From Thamnidium elegans (lineage: Eukaryota; Mucoromycota; Mucoromycetes; Mucorales; Mucoraceae), in the NCBI GenBank assembly GCA_025201345.1, contig JAIXMG010000028.1:181001-245000 (forward strand): a stretch of 64,000 nucleotides of DNA, given 5' to 3'. This document shows, one piece after another, positions 22,954-34,323 of this stretch. The notes beneath the pieces are model-generated. The model saw only the letters and a program-made list of their open reading frames with translations. It was not told the DNA's origin and searched no databases. The number at the start of each line of letters is the position of its first letter. The first letter of the stretch is position 1. The translations under genes and the position numbers were made by a program.

Positions 22954-23218
22954 GCAGCAGCAACAAAATGGTTACTACACTTATCCTCCTCCTCCTCCTC
23001 CTGTACTGTCAATGTCACTTCCAAGTTCGATCAATTCATCTCCTATGCAAACTCCAACTCAAATTTCTCCCGTAAGAATGAATAATGGTACTTCTGTATT
23101 TAATTGGAATTCTCCCATGACAAACAAGAAAAGAAAATATTCTACTATAGAATCAAACACTCGTTCATACAATATTAGTAATGTTAGACAACAATCCGCA
23201 AAGAGATTTCACCCATAA
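22012..23218 (+). CDS. PCL-type cyclin (Pho85-cyclin family) with polyglutamine
   Basis: Two exons, 22012-22171 and 22233-23218; 381 residues. The cyclin box spans about residues 55-210. FIQEVLKRSRTTYSTLQTALFYLF is the first helical part. RMFLASLVVASKFVQDKTYRN..WAKIAGLPVAEIN..E..FLNIIDYRLYI then gives the motif typical of fungal Pcl/Clg1 cyclins that activate the Pho85/CDK5-like kinase. A glutamine run encoded by CAA/CAG lies at about 22912-22967, followed by a proline run. The C-terminus is Ser/Asn-rich and ends in basic residues. Which Pcl subgroup it belongs to cannot be told. The start codon follows the (CA)n leader directly and is the first ATG. Confidence 0.87.
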
Positions 23219-23669
23219 AAAAATCTCTCTCCTTTTTTCTATATCTTTATACACACACTCCTTTTTTTTGACAACTCTCTTTCTTTCTCACTCTTTTTTT
23301 TTATGAGCATTATATAACCATTTCCATTCTTTGTTCATCTTTTTCTTATATACATTTATTCTTATTATTATTACTACTACTATTATGATTTATTTTTTCC
23401 CTTTTTTTTATACATATATATATATTATACCTCTTTCTTTCTTTTTTTTTTCTTTTTTTTTTCTGTATTTTTTTTTCCCTTTTTTTTTTTATGATAAAAA
23501 AAAAATCCCCCCATACATCCTTGAGCAAGAACTGCTTTCAAAATAAAAAAAGGTCGCTGTCTCAAAGTGACTGTAAACCAATCAAAAATAAAAACCATGA
23601 TAACAAATATTATTCTGTAACATTTTTTTTCTTTTCTTTTTTTTCTTTTCTTTTTTTTTTTAACAGAAA
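23219..23669. other. spacer, pyrimidine-rich
   Basis: T-rich tracts alternating with CT repeats. The sequence TTTTTTTTTTAACAG ends three bases before the chosen chitin synthase ATG and could be a 3' splice site, so an unrecognised upstream exon cannot be excluded. No other gene seen. Confidence 0.5.
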
Positions 23670-26600
23670 ATGAAAGTCGACTTGAATAAACATCCTTCAT
23701 GTAGACGTATTATTTGGGTTGGTTATACTAAAATATGTACATTCTTAATACCAGATAAGCTACTCGTTTATTTATCTCTCACAACTCAAGGTACATGAAA
23801 AATTTAATCCAAATTACTTGGTACTTGTTTTATAATTCTTCTTTTATCTAGCAAGACGAATAGCCTGGAGAGAAAAACTTACATTATTTATGTCCTATGC
23901 CGTCGTATGTTCCTTATTTTGTTTCTGGTTAGAATTTATTACTGCTTTGTTTTGTGATCCACCTAGAACATATGATTACGAAACAATCTATTCCAACAAT
24001 TCACAGCAATCAACTATTAATGGTCAAGTCGTCGATTGGCATGAATTAGGCAACTTGACACAAATGACTTCTTCTGTTAATCAATACCCTGCCATGGACT
24101 TATCTCCCATGTTTCCTTCCTTTATGCAATTACAAAGACCTAAAAACCAACTTCATTACAATAATTATATAATAGACGATTGTATTCAACGTTCCAACCG
24201 TTCTGCTGAAGCGGATAATTGGCTTCTTCATAAACTTACACAAGATTCAGGGTACCAATATAAAAACGAGCAACTTGTTTCTTGTCCTATACCCGGTAAA
24301 AGAAATATCACGGGTGCTCCTTGTTTTTATTCTCTACTCTCTCGACATGAATTCAACAAATATCCCAAGAAAGGCTGTACGTTATATTTTTACTGTTGTT
24401 ATATATAATTTTCTTAATAGGGATATTTTTTTTATTTTGTAGTTGTAAAATACAATGCTGATAGAATTAGTACAAACTTTACTTCATTACCTTATCACGA
24501 TATGTCGAGTCAAGCCTTTGTCGTATTAGATAATACAGTACTGGATGTCACGGATTATTTAACGTCAGCTACCAACATTGTAAAAGTTGCGAAAGGATCA
24601 CATTCAAGAGCATTTGCATTAGACCGAATGTTTTTACCGCTCGATATCAGCATTTTATTATTTACGAATATGGGGCTTGATATTACGCCTTATTTCCATA
24701 ACGGAGATATCAAATCTGGAAATGAATATACATCCTGTTTAAAGGAACTATTTTTTCACGGCGTATTAGCGAGCAATGAAGACGAAGGATGTGATCAAAG
24801 GAATTTAGCGCTTTGGGTCACAATGGGTTGTTTTTTATTCTACTTTTTATTAAAGGTAAACCTATCCAACCTATCTCGATTACATTGTGTGCAAAGACTT
24901 TTTAAATCATCAAAACGACCTAGCAGGCAATTCACATTATCTTGTTCTAATCGATATTTACCTCCGTTTGTCTTGTTCTTTATTCCTTGTTATGCCGAAT
25001 CTTCCGAAACAATCAAACAAACATTGGATTCCTTAGCTCGTACAAGTTATCCCGATAATCGAAAACTTTTATTTTTCGTGTGTGATGGACTAGGGAAATC
25101 TCGGTCGGATGGCGGTAAAGAGACATATGCTTGTATATTAGAATCCTTAGGTTACAGTTCAACTAAAGATCCAGAATTAAGATCTTATGTATCATTGGGA
25201 CAGGGCGCTAGAAGAATAAATCATGTAAAAGTATATGCTGGATTTTACGAATCAGGTCGTAACCGAGTGCCGTTCTTAATGGTAGTCAAGGTGGGATCTA
25301 TATTTGAATCTGGTCAAAGAGTGCCTGGTAACCGTGGTAAAAGAGATTCCATGGTGATGGTTTTAAGTTTTCTGGAACGGTGTATGAATCTATCGCATAA
25401 TCGGATCTCTCCACTGGAGTTTGAATTATTTAATCAATGTTATAATCTATTAGGGATTGATCCAAGGTGTTTAAAGTACATGCTGGTGACTGACGCTGAT
25501 ACACAAGTTCAGGATGATGTAATTGTAAGACTGATATCTAGATTAGAAGCGGATCCAAATCTATTAGCTGTCAATGGTTATATTCGTCCTGCCAATCCAG
25601 AAGAAAATATTGTTACAATGTTACAAATATTTCCTTTGTATACTACTTTTTATTCCGGTTTAGCCTATGAAGCTTGTTTAGGTTGTGTTGCTACTATTAA
25701 TGGTGGCTTCATCATGTATCGATTATGGAATGATACCAATACTAATTATCAATCAAATAATTACAACTTGAATCAATTATCTTCACATCAATTAAATAAG
25801 TGGCCAAAGGTAAGTGATGAAATCATTGAACCATCGTCACCAATAGCAAATACAACCATCACAAGTTGGAAACCACCTGATAATAATAAGGATGATGACG
25901 ATGACGACGATTATACTAGTAGTGATGATAATTTAACAACTGTTTCTTCTCGTAAAATGAATTCTTCTACTAACCATCAACAACAACATCATCGACGTCG
26001 TACATTTAACAAAAAGAAAAAGAAATCCAGACAAGATACAGCTCAATTTTCATTAACACCAAACCAAGAGATTGAACCTGTTTGTATCCAACCTACTGTA
26101 TTACGAGGATTTGCCACACCTATCGCCAACACGATGCATATGGAAAATGTATTACTATTAGGTGAAGATCAGTATCTAAGTACAGTCTTATTGAAATCAC
26201 ATCCAAATCATCGCATTGGTTTCGAACCAGAAGCAATTGCATATACCACCATACCAAGCAACTTTTTTGCACTACAAGCACTTCAATTACGTAACATCCG
26301 TTCCACATTTCATGCACTGGTTGAATTTCAATACATAGCGACGCATCTTGGCTTTAGATACTGGATTACATCGTTTACAAAATTACTAGATATGGTCCTT
26401 TCCATGCCAATTATTGTTTACCTCTACGGTGTTTATATTCGATACTTTATTTATGGTTTTCAAGTATATGCAACCATTGCAAGTGCCTTTACAGGTTTAA
26501 TTATATTACATATCTTGTATTTTTTGGTACGAAGGCAATTCAAGTATATCTTTTGGTTTATCATTTATGGTTTGTTTTCTGTACCTTTGTTTAATATATA

Positions 26601-27492
26601 TTTTCCCGTATTGTCGATATGGTTTTCGGATGATGGGTATCGATGGTATGATGTATGGCCAACAAAATCGGAAGGGTATCATAGTAGATTGCATGGTATT
26701 GTACCAGATAAAGATGAAACTAAAATACAACAACAAGAAGAAGTGGTTCGAATGAGGTTGGTAGATTTTGAAGTATTAGAAGCAGAAAGACAGGCAAGAC
26801 GAGAAAAAGAACAAGTCGAATTATTAGATGCCAAATTTAATGGTTTTACAGGTTATGTTGGTTCACATACCAGTAAGCCATCTTGGTCTTCGACGAATGA
26901 CCTTATACCTACTCCGCCTTTAGCTCAAACAAGAGAAGGATATAAATTAAACAAGACGCATTCTAGATTTGCTTCAGAAGATGATGCCAGATTTTTATTA
27001 TCCAATCGATCTTCTACGCCGCGCACAAACTCTATTAATAGTAACAACAGTATTCCGCATAACCCATTTGCTTCCATGCTGGATGATCCGTTTGATGATA
27101 TCTACAGTCCACCGCATTTTAATAACACTACTCAACATAAACCAACTCAATCTCAATCCTCTTATTTCAGTCAAACTTCGACGGATTTTGGTTACCCCAA
27201 CACTATGTTTAATCCACATCATACCAACATACCTACATCACGTTCAAGGTCTTATTCCACCTCATCTGTTTTAAACACGGATTTTTATAATCGAACTGAA
27301 CCAGTCATAAAGGATACAGATTCCGTTATTTCATTATCTAATTCCGTTATCAGTTTAGAACGTGATGCTCCTTCGCCTCCTCTTCCTGAGCCTCAAATTT
27401 CGTTAGGAGGTAGAAGACGTTTACAAGTTCATCCTGTAGATGAAGGTAGAAGCGCCCCTGTACATTCTAGAATCGTATTCCAACATCCATAG
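23670..27492 (+). CDS. divergent chitin synthase with cytochrome-b5-like domain
   Basis: Three exons: 23670-23790, 23852-24376, 24443-27492; 1231 residues. A membrane glycosyltransferase that, in its family, polymerises UDP-GlcNAc. Order: two N-terminal helices, a cytochrome-b5-like segment (AFVVLDNTVLDVTDYL, near residue 250), another helix (about 360), the GT2 domain and three to five C-terminal helices, then a Ser/Thr-rich tail. Present are the DADT motif (near 566) and LGEDQYLSTVLL (GED near 789). Unusual: the acceptor-site loop normally reading CLPGCFSMYR is TINGGFIMYR (near 635). The QRRRW motif is replaced by QLRNIR (near 830). A low-complexity Asp-rich and Lys/Arg-rich insertion of about 100 residues precedes GED. 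It is closest in layout to class IV/V chitin synthases but may be inactive or have changed specificity. Confidence 0.85.
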
Positions 27493-27601
27493 ATTTTTTT
27501 GTTGTTGTATTATAGTAATTTATTTAATTTTTTTTTTTATTATTTTTAATAAACTTTTTAGTATATATTGTATACCTTTTTTTTTTATAAAAAAAAAAGA
27601 A

Positions 27602-29839
27602 TTAGTAACTTCTACCGAAAAGCATGAAATGTTTAGCATCATGTTCACAAGCAACACACTTGGTGACACCAGGAACGATGGGGTCTTCAGTAGGCTGGTT
27701 GAAGGGGTTACAAAGAGATTTAGCACCCATAGAAGGAGCCTTTTCATCTTCCTCCTCCTCATCGTTAGCAGAACGAGTAGAACGTTCCTTAATATCATCC
27801 TCACAAGCCATACGGTCACACCAGGGGACCAAAAGTAACTTCTTTTGGTTAAGGGTAGGAACAAAGTCCTCCCACTTGTTAACACGAACAATAGATTCCT
27901 CCATCTTCTTGGCAGCCTTCTTGTACATATCGCTTTGAATAGTATCAAGAGCTTGCTTAATTTCAGTTTCCAAGTTATCAAGAGAACAAGTGAACTTGGC
28001 ACCGGTATCACGACGAACACAAGTGACTTGATTCTTTTGTAAATCCTTGGGACCTACTTCAAGACGAAGAGGGACACCACGAATTTCCCAATGGTTGAAC
28101 TTGAAACCAGGAGTATAGTTATCACGAAGATCAGCCTTGGACTTGAGGCCAGATTTCTTGAGACGGGCAGCAACATCCTTACAGGCATCAAAGATCTTAT
28201 CAGATTCTTCCTTGGTGGTCTTGACGGTTAAACCACAAGGAACGATAACAGTTTGGATAAGAGCAACACGAGGAGGCATAACAAGACCCTTATCATCACC
28301 GTGAGTCATTACCATAACACCGATAGTACGTGTAGAAAGACCCCAAGAGTTTTGCCATACATGAAGCTTCTTGGCTTCTTCAGTAGCATTAGCAGGAGCA
28401 TTAGGATCTTCGACAGTAATATTGAACATCTTGGAGAAGTTTTGACCGAGACAATGAGAGGTACCACCTTGAATAGCACGACCAGTGGTAGGAATAAAAC
28501 CTTCAACGGTAGTAGTATAATAACCACCAGCAAATCTTTCCTTTTCAGACTTGACACCCTTAACAACAGGCAAAGCTAAAAGATCAGTATAGACTTGTTC
28601 ATAAAGATCCAAGATTTGTTTAACTTCAACATCAGCATCCTTTAAAGTCAAATGAGCAGTATGACCTTCTTGCCAAAGGAACTCACGGGTACGTAAGAAA
28701 GGTTGAGGATTTTTGAATTCCCAACGGACAACGGAACACCATTGGTTAATACGGAAAGGCAAATCACGATGAGAACGGATCCACTTGGAGAAGTAAGGAT
28801 ACATGACAGTTTCGGAAGTAGGACGGATAGCAATAGGTTCTTCAAGATCACTGTTACCGGCCTTAGTAACCCAAGCAACTTCAGGAGCAAACCCTTCAAT
28901 ATGATCCTTCTCACGTTGTAAAACACGGTTAGAGACGAACATAGGGAAATAAGTATCTTCAACACCCATTTCGGTAATTTCAGCATCAAAGAAGTTAGTA
29001 ATTTCCTTCCAGACGTTATAAGCTAAAGGACGGAGGATATAACAACCAGAGACATCATAGTATTCCAACATTTCTGACTTGGTTAAAACTTGTTGGTACC
29101 ACTTGGGGAAATCTTCTTCCTTTTTACAACCAAGACCCATTTGATTGGTATCTTCAGTAGAAGCAACAGCAGCAACTACACATATATAAAAAAAATGGGT
29201 TTTTCTTTGTCAATTTTTTTTTCTCACGGTTCCTTTTTTTTAATATGCATAAAATACTTTACCTTCCTTCTTGGCCTTAGGAGCTTTAGCGGCGGGTTTT
29301 TCACCAGCAGCAGGCTTAGCGGCAGCCAAAGCCTTGAAATCGATTTCAATAAAGTTCTTTTCAATTGAAGCAAAATAACTCTTTAATTGGTCAACAGTGA
29401 CAAAGATAGTCTTTGCAGCATCGTTAGGATGGAAAGCTAAAAGACTATCACTGTTTAATTCAGCATCAAGAACCAAATGAACCAATGAAAGATCTTTAAC
29501 GTTAGATAAAGCGAAGGGTGAAACGTTATCTTTAGTAGCCTCAAAAGTAGTTGACAGCAAATCTTCATTGGCAAATCTACAATCCTTAAGAGAGAGTTTT
29601 TTACCAATAGCTGTAGCATTAGTTTCTGAACTTTCTAAAGCAATCACAACAACAGGTGTAACAGCAGCGGTCTTTGCTGTCTTGGGTTTCAAGATTAAAG
29701 TCTTTGTTAATTCAAACTTTGGGACATCTTGGATCTTTAAGGCCTGAGCCCAAGAGGCAGCATCGGTAACTGGTTCATGAGAAATAACCTTGGCGGAAAT
29801 AGAAAGCTTACTAAGAGCTTCTAATACAATATCAGACAT
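27602..29839 (-). CDS. prolyl-tRNA synthetase (eukaryotic/archaeal type) with YbaK-like N-terminal domain
   Basis: Charges tRNA-Pro with proline in the cytosol. Two exons, 29839-29263 and 29175-27602; 2151 bases, 716 residues. Residues 1-170 form a YbaK/ProX-like domain (VVVIALESSETNATAIGKKL; FVTVDQLKSYF), followed by a Lys/Ala linker. The class II catalytic core has EYYDVSGCYILRP, the motif-2 region IRPTSETVMYPYFSKWIRSH, RTREFLWQEGHTAH and GGTSHCLGQNFS. The anticodon-binding domain follows, and then the C-terminal zinc-like region with VPWCDRMACEDD and GVTKCVACEHDAKH, ending in Tyr. It is convergent with the chitin synthase gene; the stop codons are 109 bases apart, so transcripts may overlap. 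Confidence 0.93.
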
Positions 29840-30449
29840 GCTAGAAGTTTTTGTTGTTGTAAAGAGAAAAAAAAAGGGGAGGGGTACGGGAAAGGGTTTA
29901 TTAGGAAAAAAAAAATTTGATGTGGCGGAGTAGAATAAGAGAGAGCACCTGTCAGAAGGGTGCATCTTATTCTCTGGCATTTAAACTTTTACACTGATGA
30001 AAAAAAAAAGAGCTACTAAAGGTACAAAGGCATATAAAAGCTATAAAATCAACACAGTTAACATTAAATAGCTTAAAAAAAGTACTATTTATTATAATAA
30101 ACGCGTATAGTAGTAATAAAACGAAAAAAGAGGTCTTCTTTTAAATTTGTCGAAATATATCCTAATAAATACGTTCTTCAAGATGATATGCCTATATTAC
30201 AAGCTCTTCCTCTCTCTCTCTATTTCCCTCCATATTGTAATATCAATAACGCTGAAAGAGTAGCTTGCCCAAAACTGAGTTACCGTTATAGCAAGCCTTT
30301 ATTTTTCTCATCTTTTGAACTGAATTTCACGCGCTTATTTGTTCTCTGCAGAGTTATTTTCGCGTTTACATCGGTACTTAAACATTTATTATCGCCATCG
30401 TTATCTTTTTGATTTACATACAGTGGCTCCATCCCGAAGTTCGTTTTCC
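29840..30449. other. left border of the mobile-element island
   Basis: Promoter side of the prolyl-tRNA synthetase gene and sequence leading into the LINE. Codon-like stretches upstream of 30450 run in frame into LINE ORF1 (from 30339) and may belong to it. No independent gene recognised. Confidence 0.45.
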
Positions 30450-31290
30450 ATGGCTCTTTCATCTAACGAAACTTTTGATCCTCCCAGGTCGGGAATTACA
30501 CCTCACATATCCTATGCTAACAAAAAAAAATCTTGTTACTACAAAACGTTCCCTTTTAGAACAACAACCAACACCTAACTCAGGCACCACCTCTATTGAA
30601 GGAGATATTAAAGTTATTCAGTCTCGAGTTTGGAGAGATAGTCTTTATAGAAATAGATATATTATGGAGATATCCAAGATAAAAGACCTTACAGATTATC
30701 AACACCTCAACGTTTATAACAGTAACAGTTTTCAAGGCGTTAAATTTTCTTTGGAAAACCTACTCAGCGATACTTGGAATTGTATCCTAAAGATGAAATT
30801 TTGAAAAAAATTTATCACAGAAGGAGTTTTCTATGAACATTTAAATATTCGTCTTCTTCCCTGTAAAGCCCTCGAGGACAAAGGGAAGGTTATATAAGTT
30901 AATTTGTCTGACATTCCTCTAATTGAAAAGAACGAGATTTTATCTACTCTTCGTGAGATCGTTGATTTAGGTTTAAATTATGAATCAGATATGGGATGGT
31001 TTATGGGTACCGGGTATGTGATCCTCCAACAAGATCTCGAAAAGAATTATGTTACTCTCAGTCATAAACTTCCTTGGGGAAATACTGATGATTTCTTTCC
31101 TGATATGCCCACTTGGTGCAGGTATTGTCATGAGGACGGACATACAAAATATGATTGCAGTAAATCGCTTGCAAGTATTCTTTGTTTTCCTGTGATCAAT
31201 TCGGACATTGACAAATAGAATGCCCCAACCCACGTAATGCCAAATCCAAGCTTCGTGCTCCAAAGAAACCAAGGAAAACACCCACTATTA

Positions 31291-32623
31291 CAGTGGACAC
31301 GGATAAGTCACCGTTATTTTTTTCTTTTGACTCAGAAATTTTTTAAATTTTTTAGTGTTTTTTTAATCAAGCAACTTGTTAGTAAAAAAAATCATTAAAT
31401 GTAGAATAATCAAAGATTGATATGTCAATTTTAATAAAATAACTTTATATTTATAAATTTAATAACGGGTATTACCACCCTTAGCCTCAATGACTGCCCT
31501 ACAGCGGGAGCTCATACTCCCCACCAAATTTTCCAAAAATAATGAAGGTATAGCGTACCACTCATCACGAAGGGATGCCTCTAGTTGATCGACGTTTTTT
31601 ATTTGTTATTTACGACTCTCAATACGTCTTTCCAAGTAGTTCCAGACGTGTTCGATTGGATTGAGGTCTGGACTCTGTGCTGGCCAAAAATCGAACCCTT
31701 CAATCCCACATCTCTTCTTGTACCAGCTAGCATAACTGCCAGTATGGCAGGATGCGCCGTCTTCTTGGAATATAAACTCCCTAGACTCCTTCAAAGATAA
31801 TTCTTCTATCCAGAGGAGAAAGTTATTAGACAGAAAATCAATATAGGCTTCCTGATTGATGATGTCTTTCATGACAACAAGTGGCCCTAATCCTCCATCC
31901 CCAAAACACCCCCAAATCATCACTGAATTGTTTCCAAACTTCACAGTTTTCTTCACAAAATTTGGGAAATAATTTTCACCTTCTTTTCTGATAACAAGTA
32001 CTCTCCCATCACTACCTTGTACGTTAAATTTGGACTCGTCTGACCAAATGACACTTTTCCACTGTTCTGGAGTCCAATTCACCTTATCTTTCGCCCAAAG
32101 AAGTCTTTTTTTGCATGTGACTAGTTGTCAGCTTTGGAACGTATACTGGTGAGTAAGAATCAAACCCGTTTATAGCAGCGTACTTGATCAGAGTCTCTGA
32201 ATGTATATTGATCTTGGCGGCCTTTAATTTCTCGTTATGAGTAGTAAACGGAATAAACGGTTCTTCTATCAAACTGCGAACAATAGCACGTTGGTCTCTT
32301 TCAGACAATTTAAGAGGTCTCCCTTTACGTGATTTTACAATTCCAGTACCAGTTTTCTTCCAACGATTGATGCATTCCGTGATTGTAGATCGAGGTATCT
32401 GAATGGCACGTTCAATGTCCGCATGACTTTGATCAGCTTGGAATCTGCTAATGATCAACCCACAGGTGTAATCGTCGAGTTGAACTCGACACTTATGAGT
32501 TTTGTTCGTAATATCTGTTAATGGCATTTTATGTTTTATTTTTGAAACAAGGATAAAAGTGAATTTTATTGAAGACGTACTTCAAAAAAAAAAATCCTAA
32601 AATAGACTTTTCCGTGTCCACTG
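31291..32623. mobile_element. Tc1-like transposon nested in LINE ORF1
   Basis: Ends CAGTGGACACGGA(T/A)AAGTC at both termini: about 19 bases with one mismatch, inverted. TA lies on each side (31289-31290 and 32624-32625). Length 1333 bases. It carries one transposase gene on the minus strand. Termini and target duplication are still clear, so insertion is relatively young compared with the LINE it entered. Confidence 0.9.
31459..32527 (-). pseudogene. Tc1-family transposase, one frameshift and one in-frame stop
   Basis: Cuts and pastes the element by recognising its inverted repeats. Starts at 32527 (MPLTDITNKTHKCRVQLDDY). Two helix-turn-helix segments occupy the first 120 residues, including the linker GRPLKLSERDQRAIVRS. 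The catalytic core has SDESKFNVQGSDGR (Asp), FQEDGASCHTGSYASW (Asp) and SPDLNPIEHVWNYL (Glu); 35 residues separate the last two. A 7-A run near 32107-32113 puts the two halves in different frames (a 6-A run would fit the family sequence). A TAA at about 31606 interrupts the tail, which otherwise continues to CRAVIEAKGGNTRY, the usual Tc1 C-terminus. Inactive as it stands, but only lightly damaged. Confidence 0.87.
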
Positions 32624-32915
32624 TAGAGAAAGTAATCTGCCTCCCAGTACTGCCTTGTTTAAATCAAAGTATGCTCCCACTATAGTCAATTGTGATACGA
32701 CACCTATACCGTCCACTATTACCAGCACAATCTTTATTCGTGATAGTAACGATGAGGATTATGCCCCTAGCGACATAGAAGAGGGAAAAAGGGATGCCGC
32801 ATTGGAAGACAGTGATGAAGAAATGGCAGATAGCCCCATTTCTCGCTTTAATAATGTAACCGATGTCGACGAACCCACCATCGAAAAATTTACTGATGAT
32901 ATGATTACAGATTAG

Positions 32916-33882
32916 ATGCAGGAACAAACTTCAACAAAGGCCATTCGTAAACATAGCTTTCAACATCTCGAAAACTCACCTCATATTACGCCTAACAGGG
33001 CGCCTTCATTGCGTTTATTTGTGTCGAAACCATCCCCACCAGATACAGTTCCTGATACCAACACACAAAACTTTAACCAATGTTGAAAAAAAAATTACAT
33101 TCAAATATGCATCACTAAACTATAACAGTCTAGTTAAAACAAGCTCTAAATCAACACAATCATCATATATCCGCTTCCTACGACTTCAACAGTTTGACAT
33201 TCTATCCTTACAAGAAACCAACACTTCAGACTCCACTATCCCTTCCATCAATATACAATTACAACCACTTCATAACTTCTGGACCAAATATTGTGGTATA
33301 ATACCTTTTTCTTCTAACCATTCCTTAACACTAGTTGATACAGATACATTATATACCTCAGATAGATTTTTAATTTGTAAAGTCTCCCGTCCTCACAGTT
33401 TTTATGAACCGTATTTTATTCTCAACCTTTATGCACCTGCCAGCTCCAACGTCGAAAGGAGAACATTTTTTGGTTTTCTTTACTCTATGTTTTCCCGACT
33501 TCATGCCACCGAAACTATAGCTCTACATCGTCTAATTATATCAGATAACTTTAATTATGATTATGACCGAGACATAATACGCAGCAATCGATCTTTTAAA
33601 ACTTCCGTTGATTGGGTGACCCATTTACTAGAATCCTTTTATAATTGTATGTCTTTTAAAGATCTTGACTCTGTTACAACCTTTCAACGTAATATCTCAC
33701 TTAGATCTGTTATTGACTATATATATGCTGGTAGTGATCTCCAGCATTTGATTACCGACGCCAATATTGATCATTTAAAACCACAATGGTTTGACCATGC
33801 TTTACTCTCAATCAAGCTATCCCTAAGTGAATGCGCTTACGTAATTTTTTATTTTTTTTTGGTGCACCACCATTTACAATAA
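32916..33882 (+). pseudogene. LINE ORF2 fragment: apurinic-type endonuclease domain only
   Basis: Starts with ATG directly after the ORF1 stop. A frameshift at an A8 run near 33087 separates the first 55 codons from the rest. The endonuclease/exonuclease/phosphatase fold is recognisable from FDILSLQETN, ILNLYAPASS, the ISDNFNYDYDRD block (normally GDFN), SVIDYIYAGSDL and FDHALLSIKLSL (normally SDH). Two catalytic positions therefore look altered. The frame ends at 33882 and no reverse transcriptase follows, so this is a 3'-truncated copy, unlike the usual 5' truncation of LINEs. Confidence 0.75.
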
Positions 33883-33954
33883 CAGGTACTTTACATGTAA
33901 AAACGACTTTTTTTCTCTTAATATTGTGAGAAAAGAAATTGCAATATAAATATC

Positions 33955-34035
33955 ACAATGATTAAATAAAACCCTTTTTATCATAGTTGAATAAACCCAT
34001 TTCATCATAGTTGAATAAACCCCTTTTTATCATGA
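33955..34035. repeat. short tandem repeat, unit about 25 bases
   Basis: Two and a half to three copies of a unit resembling ATCATAGTTGAATAAACCC followed by a T-rich spacer. It lies just beyond the end of the LINE fragment and may be part of its tail or of a neighbouring remnant. Confidence 0.65.
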
Positions 34036-34323
34036 TTAAAATCACCTATTTATTCCATCCTTTTTTTTCCTTTCCTTTTTTTTCCTTTCCCTTTTTTTTT
34101 TTAACAATGAATTCATATACCAGCAAGTACCTTTTATATAATCAAATGTCTAAATATTTCAAAAGGACCTTCCCTATGATATGGTGGTGTACTAGCGATA
34201 ATCACTATTTTTGAATAAAGAGCTGGGTGGTTCAATTGTTTTTTTTGGTGACTGGTTTCATATCAACAGTCTGGAACGTCCAGTAAACATAACATTCTTT
34301 TCACTTATTTCATTACTACTCAC

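Larger units (their letters stand above)
30450..32915 (+). pseudogene. LINE ORF1 (gag-like, CCHC knuckles), broken
   Basis: Starts MALSSNETFDPP at 30450. The frame shifts at the A9 run near 30521, a TGA at 30801 follows KMKF, and reading resumes toward MSDIPLIEKNEIL at 30904. A CCHC zinc knuckle, CRYCHEDGHTKYDC, lies near 31117. A second knuckle follows in another frame with a stop inside it (CDQFGH then QIECP, near 31190-31220). Reading then continues, after the inserted transposon, through a Ser/Asp/Glu-rich tail to the TAG at 32915. The protein would bind the element's RNA. The coding frame left of the insertion (RKTPTI) continues exactly in the frame right of it (ESNLPP). Confidence 0.7.
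30450..33882 (+). mobile_element. LINE (non-LTR retrotransposon), truncated and interrupted
   Basis: ORF1 (30450-31290 plus 32624-32915) carries gag-like zinc knuckles and ORF2 (32916-33882) an endonuclease domain, after which the element stops before any reverse transcriptase. ORF1's TAG ends at 32915 and the ORF2 ATG is the next base, an arrangement common in LINEs. A Tc1-like transposon occupies 31291-32623. Several frameshifts at A runs and stops show it is inactive. Confidence 0.75.

Noticed and set aside
23331..23700. Phe/Tyr-rich and Lys-rich frames before the chitin synthase
   Set aside because: Low-complexity leader sequence on both strands.
28253..28579. Plus-strand open frames opposite prolyl-tRNA synthetase
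   Set aside because: Shadow frames; the minus-strand frame is an unambiguous ProRS with all class II motifs.
30904..31218. Stand-alone CCHC zinc-knuckle gene
   Set aside because: It is one open segment of LINE ORF1, with coding traces on both sides and the ORF2 endonuclease downstream.
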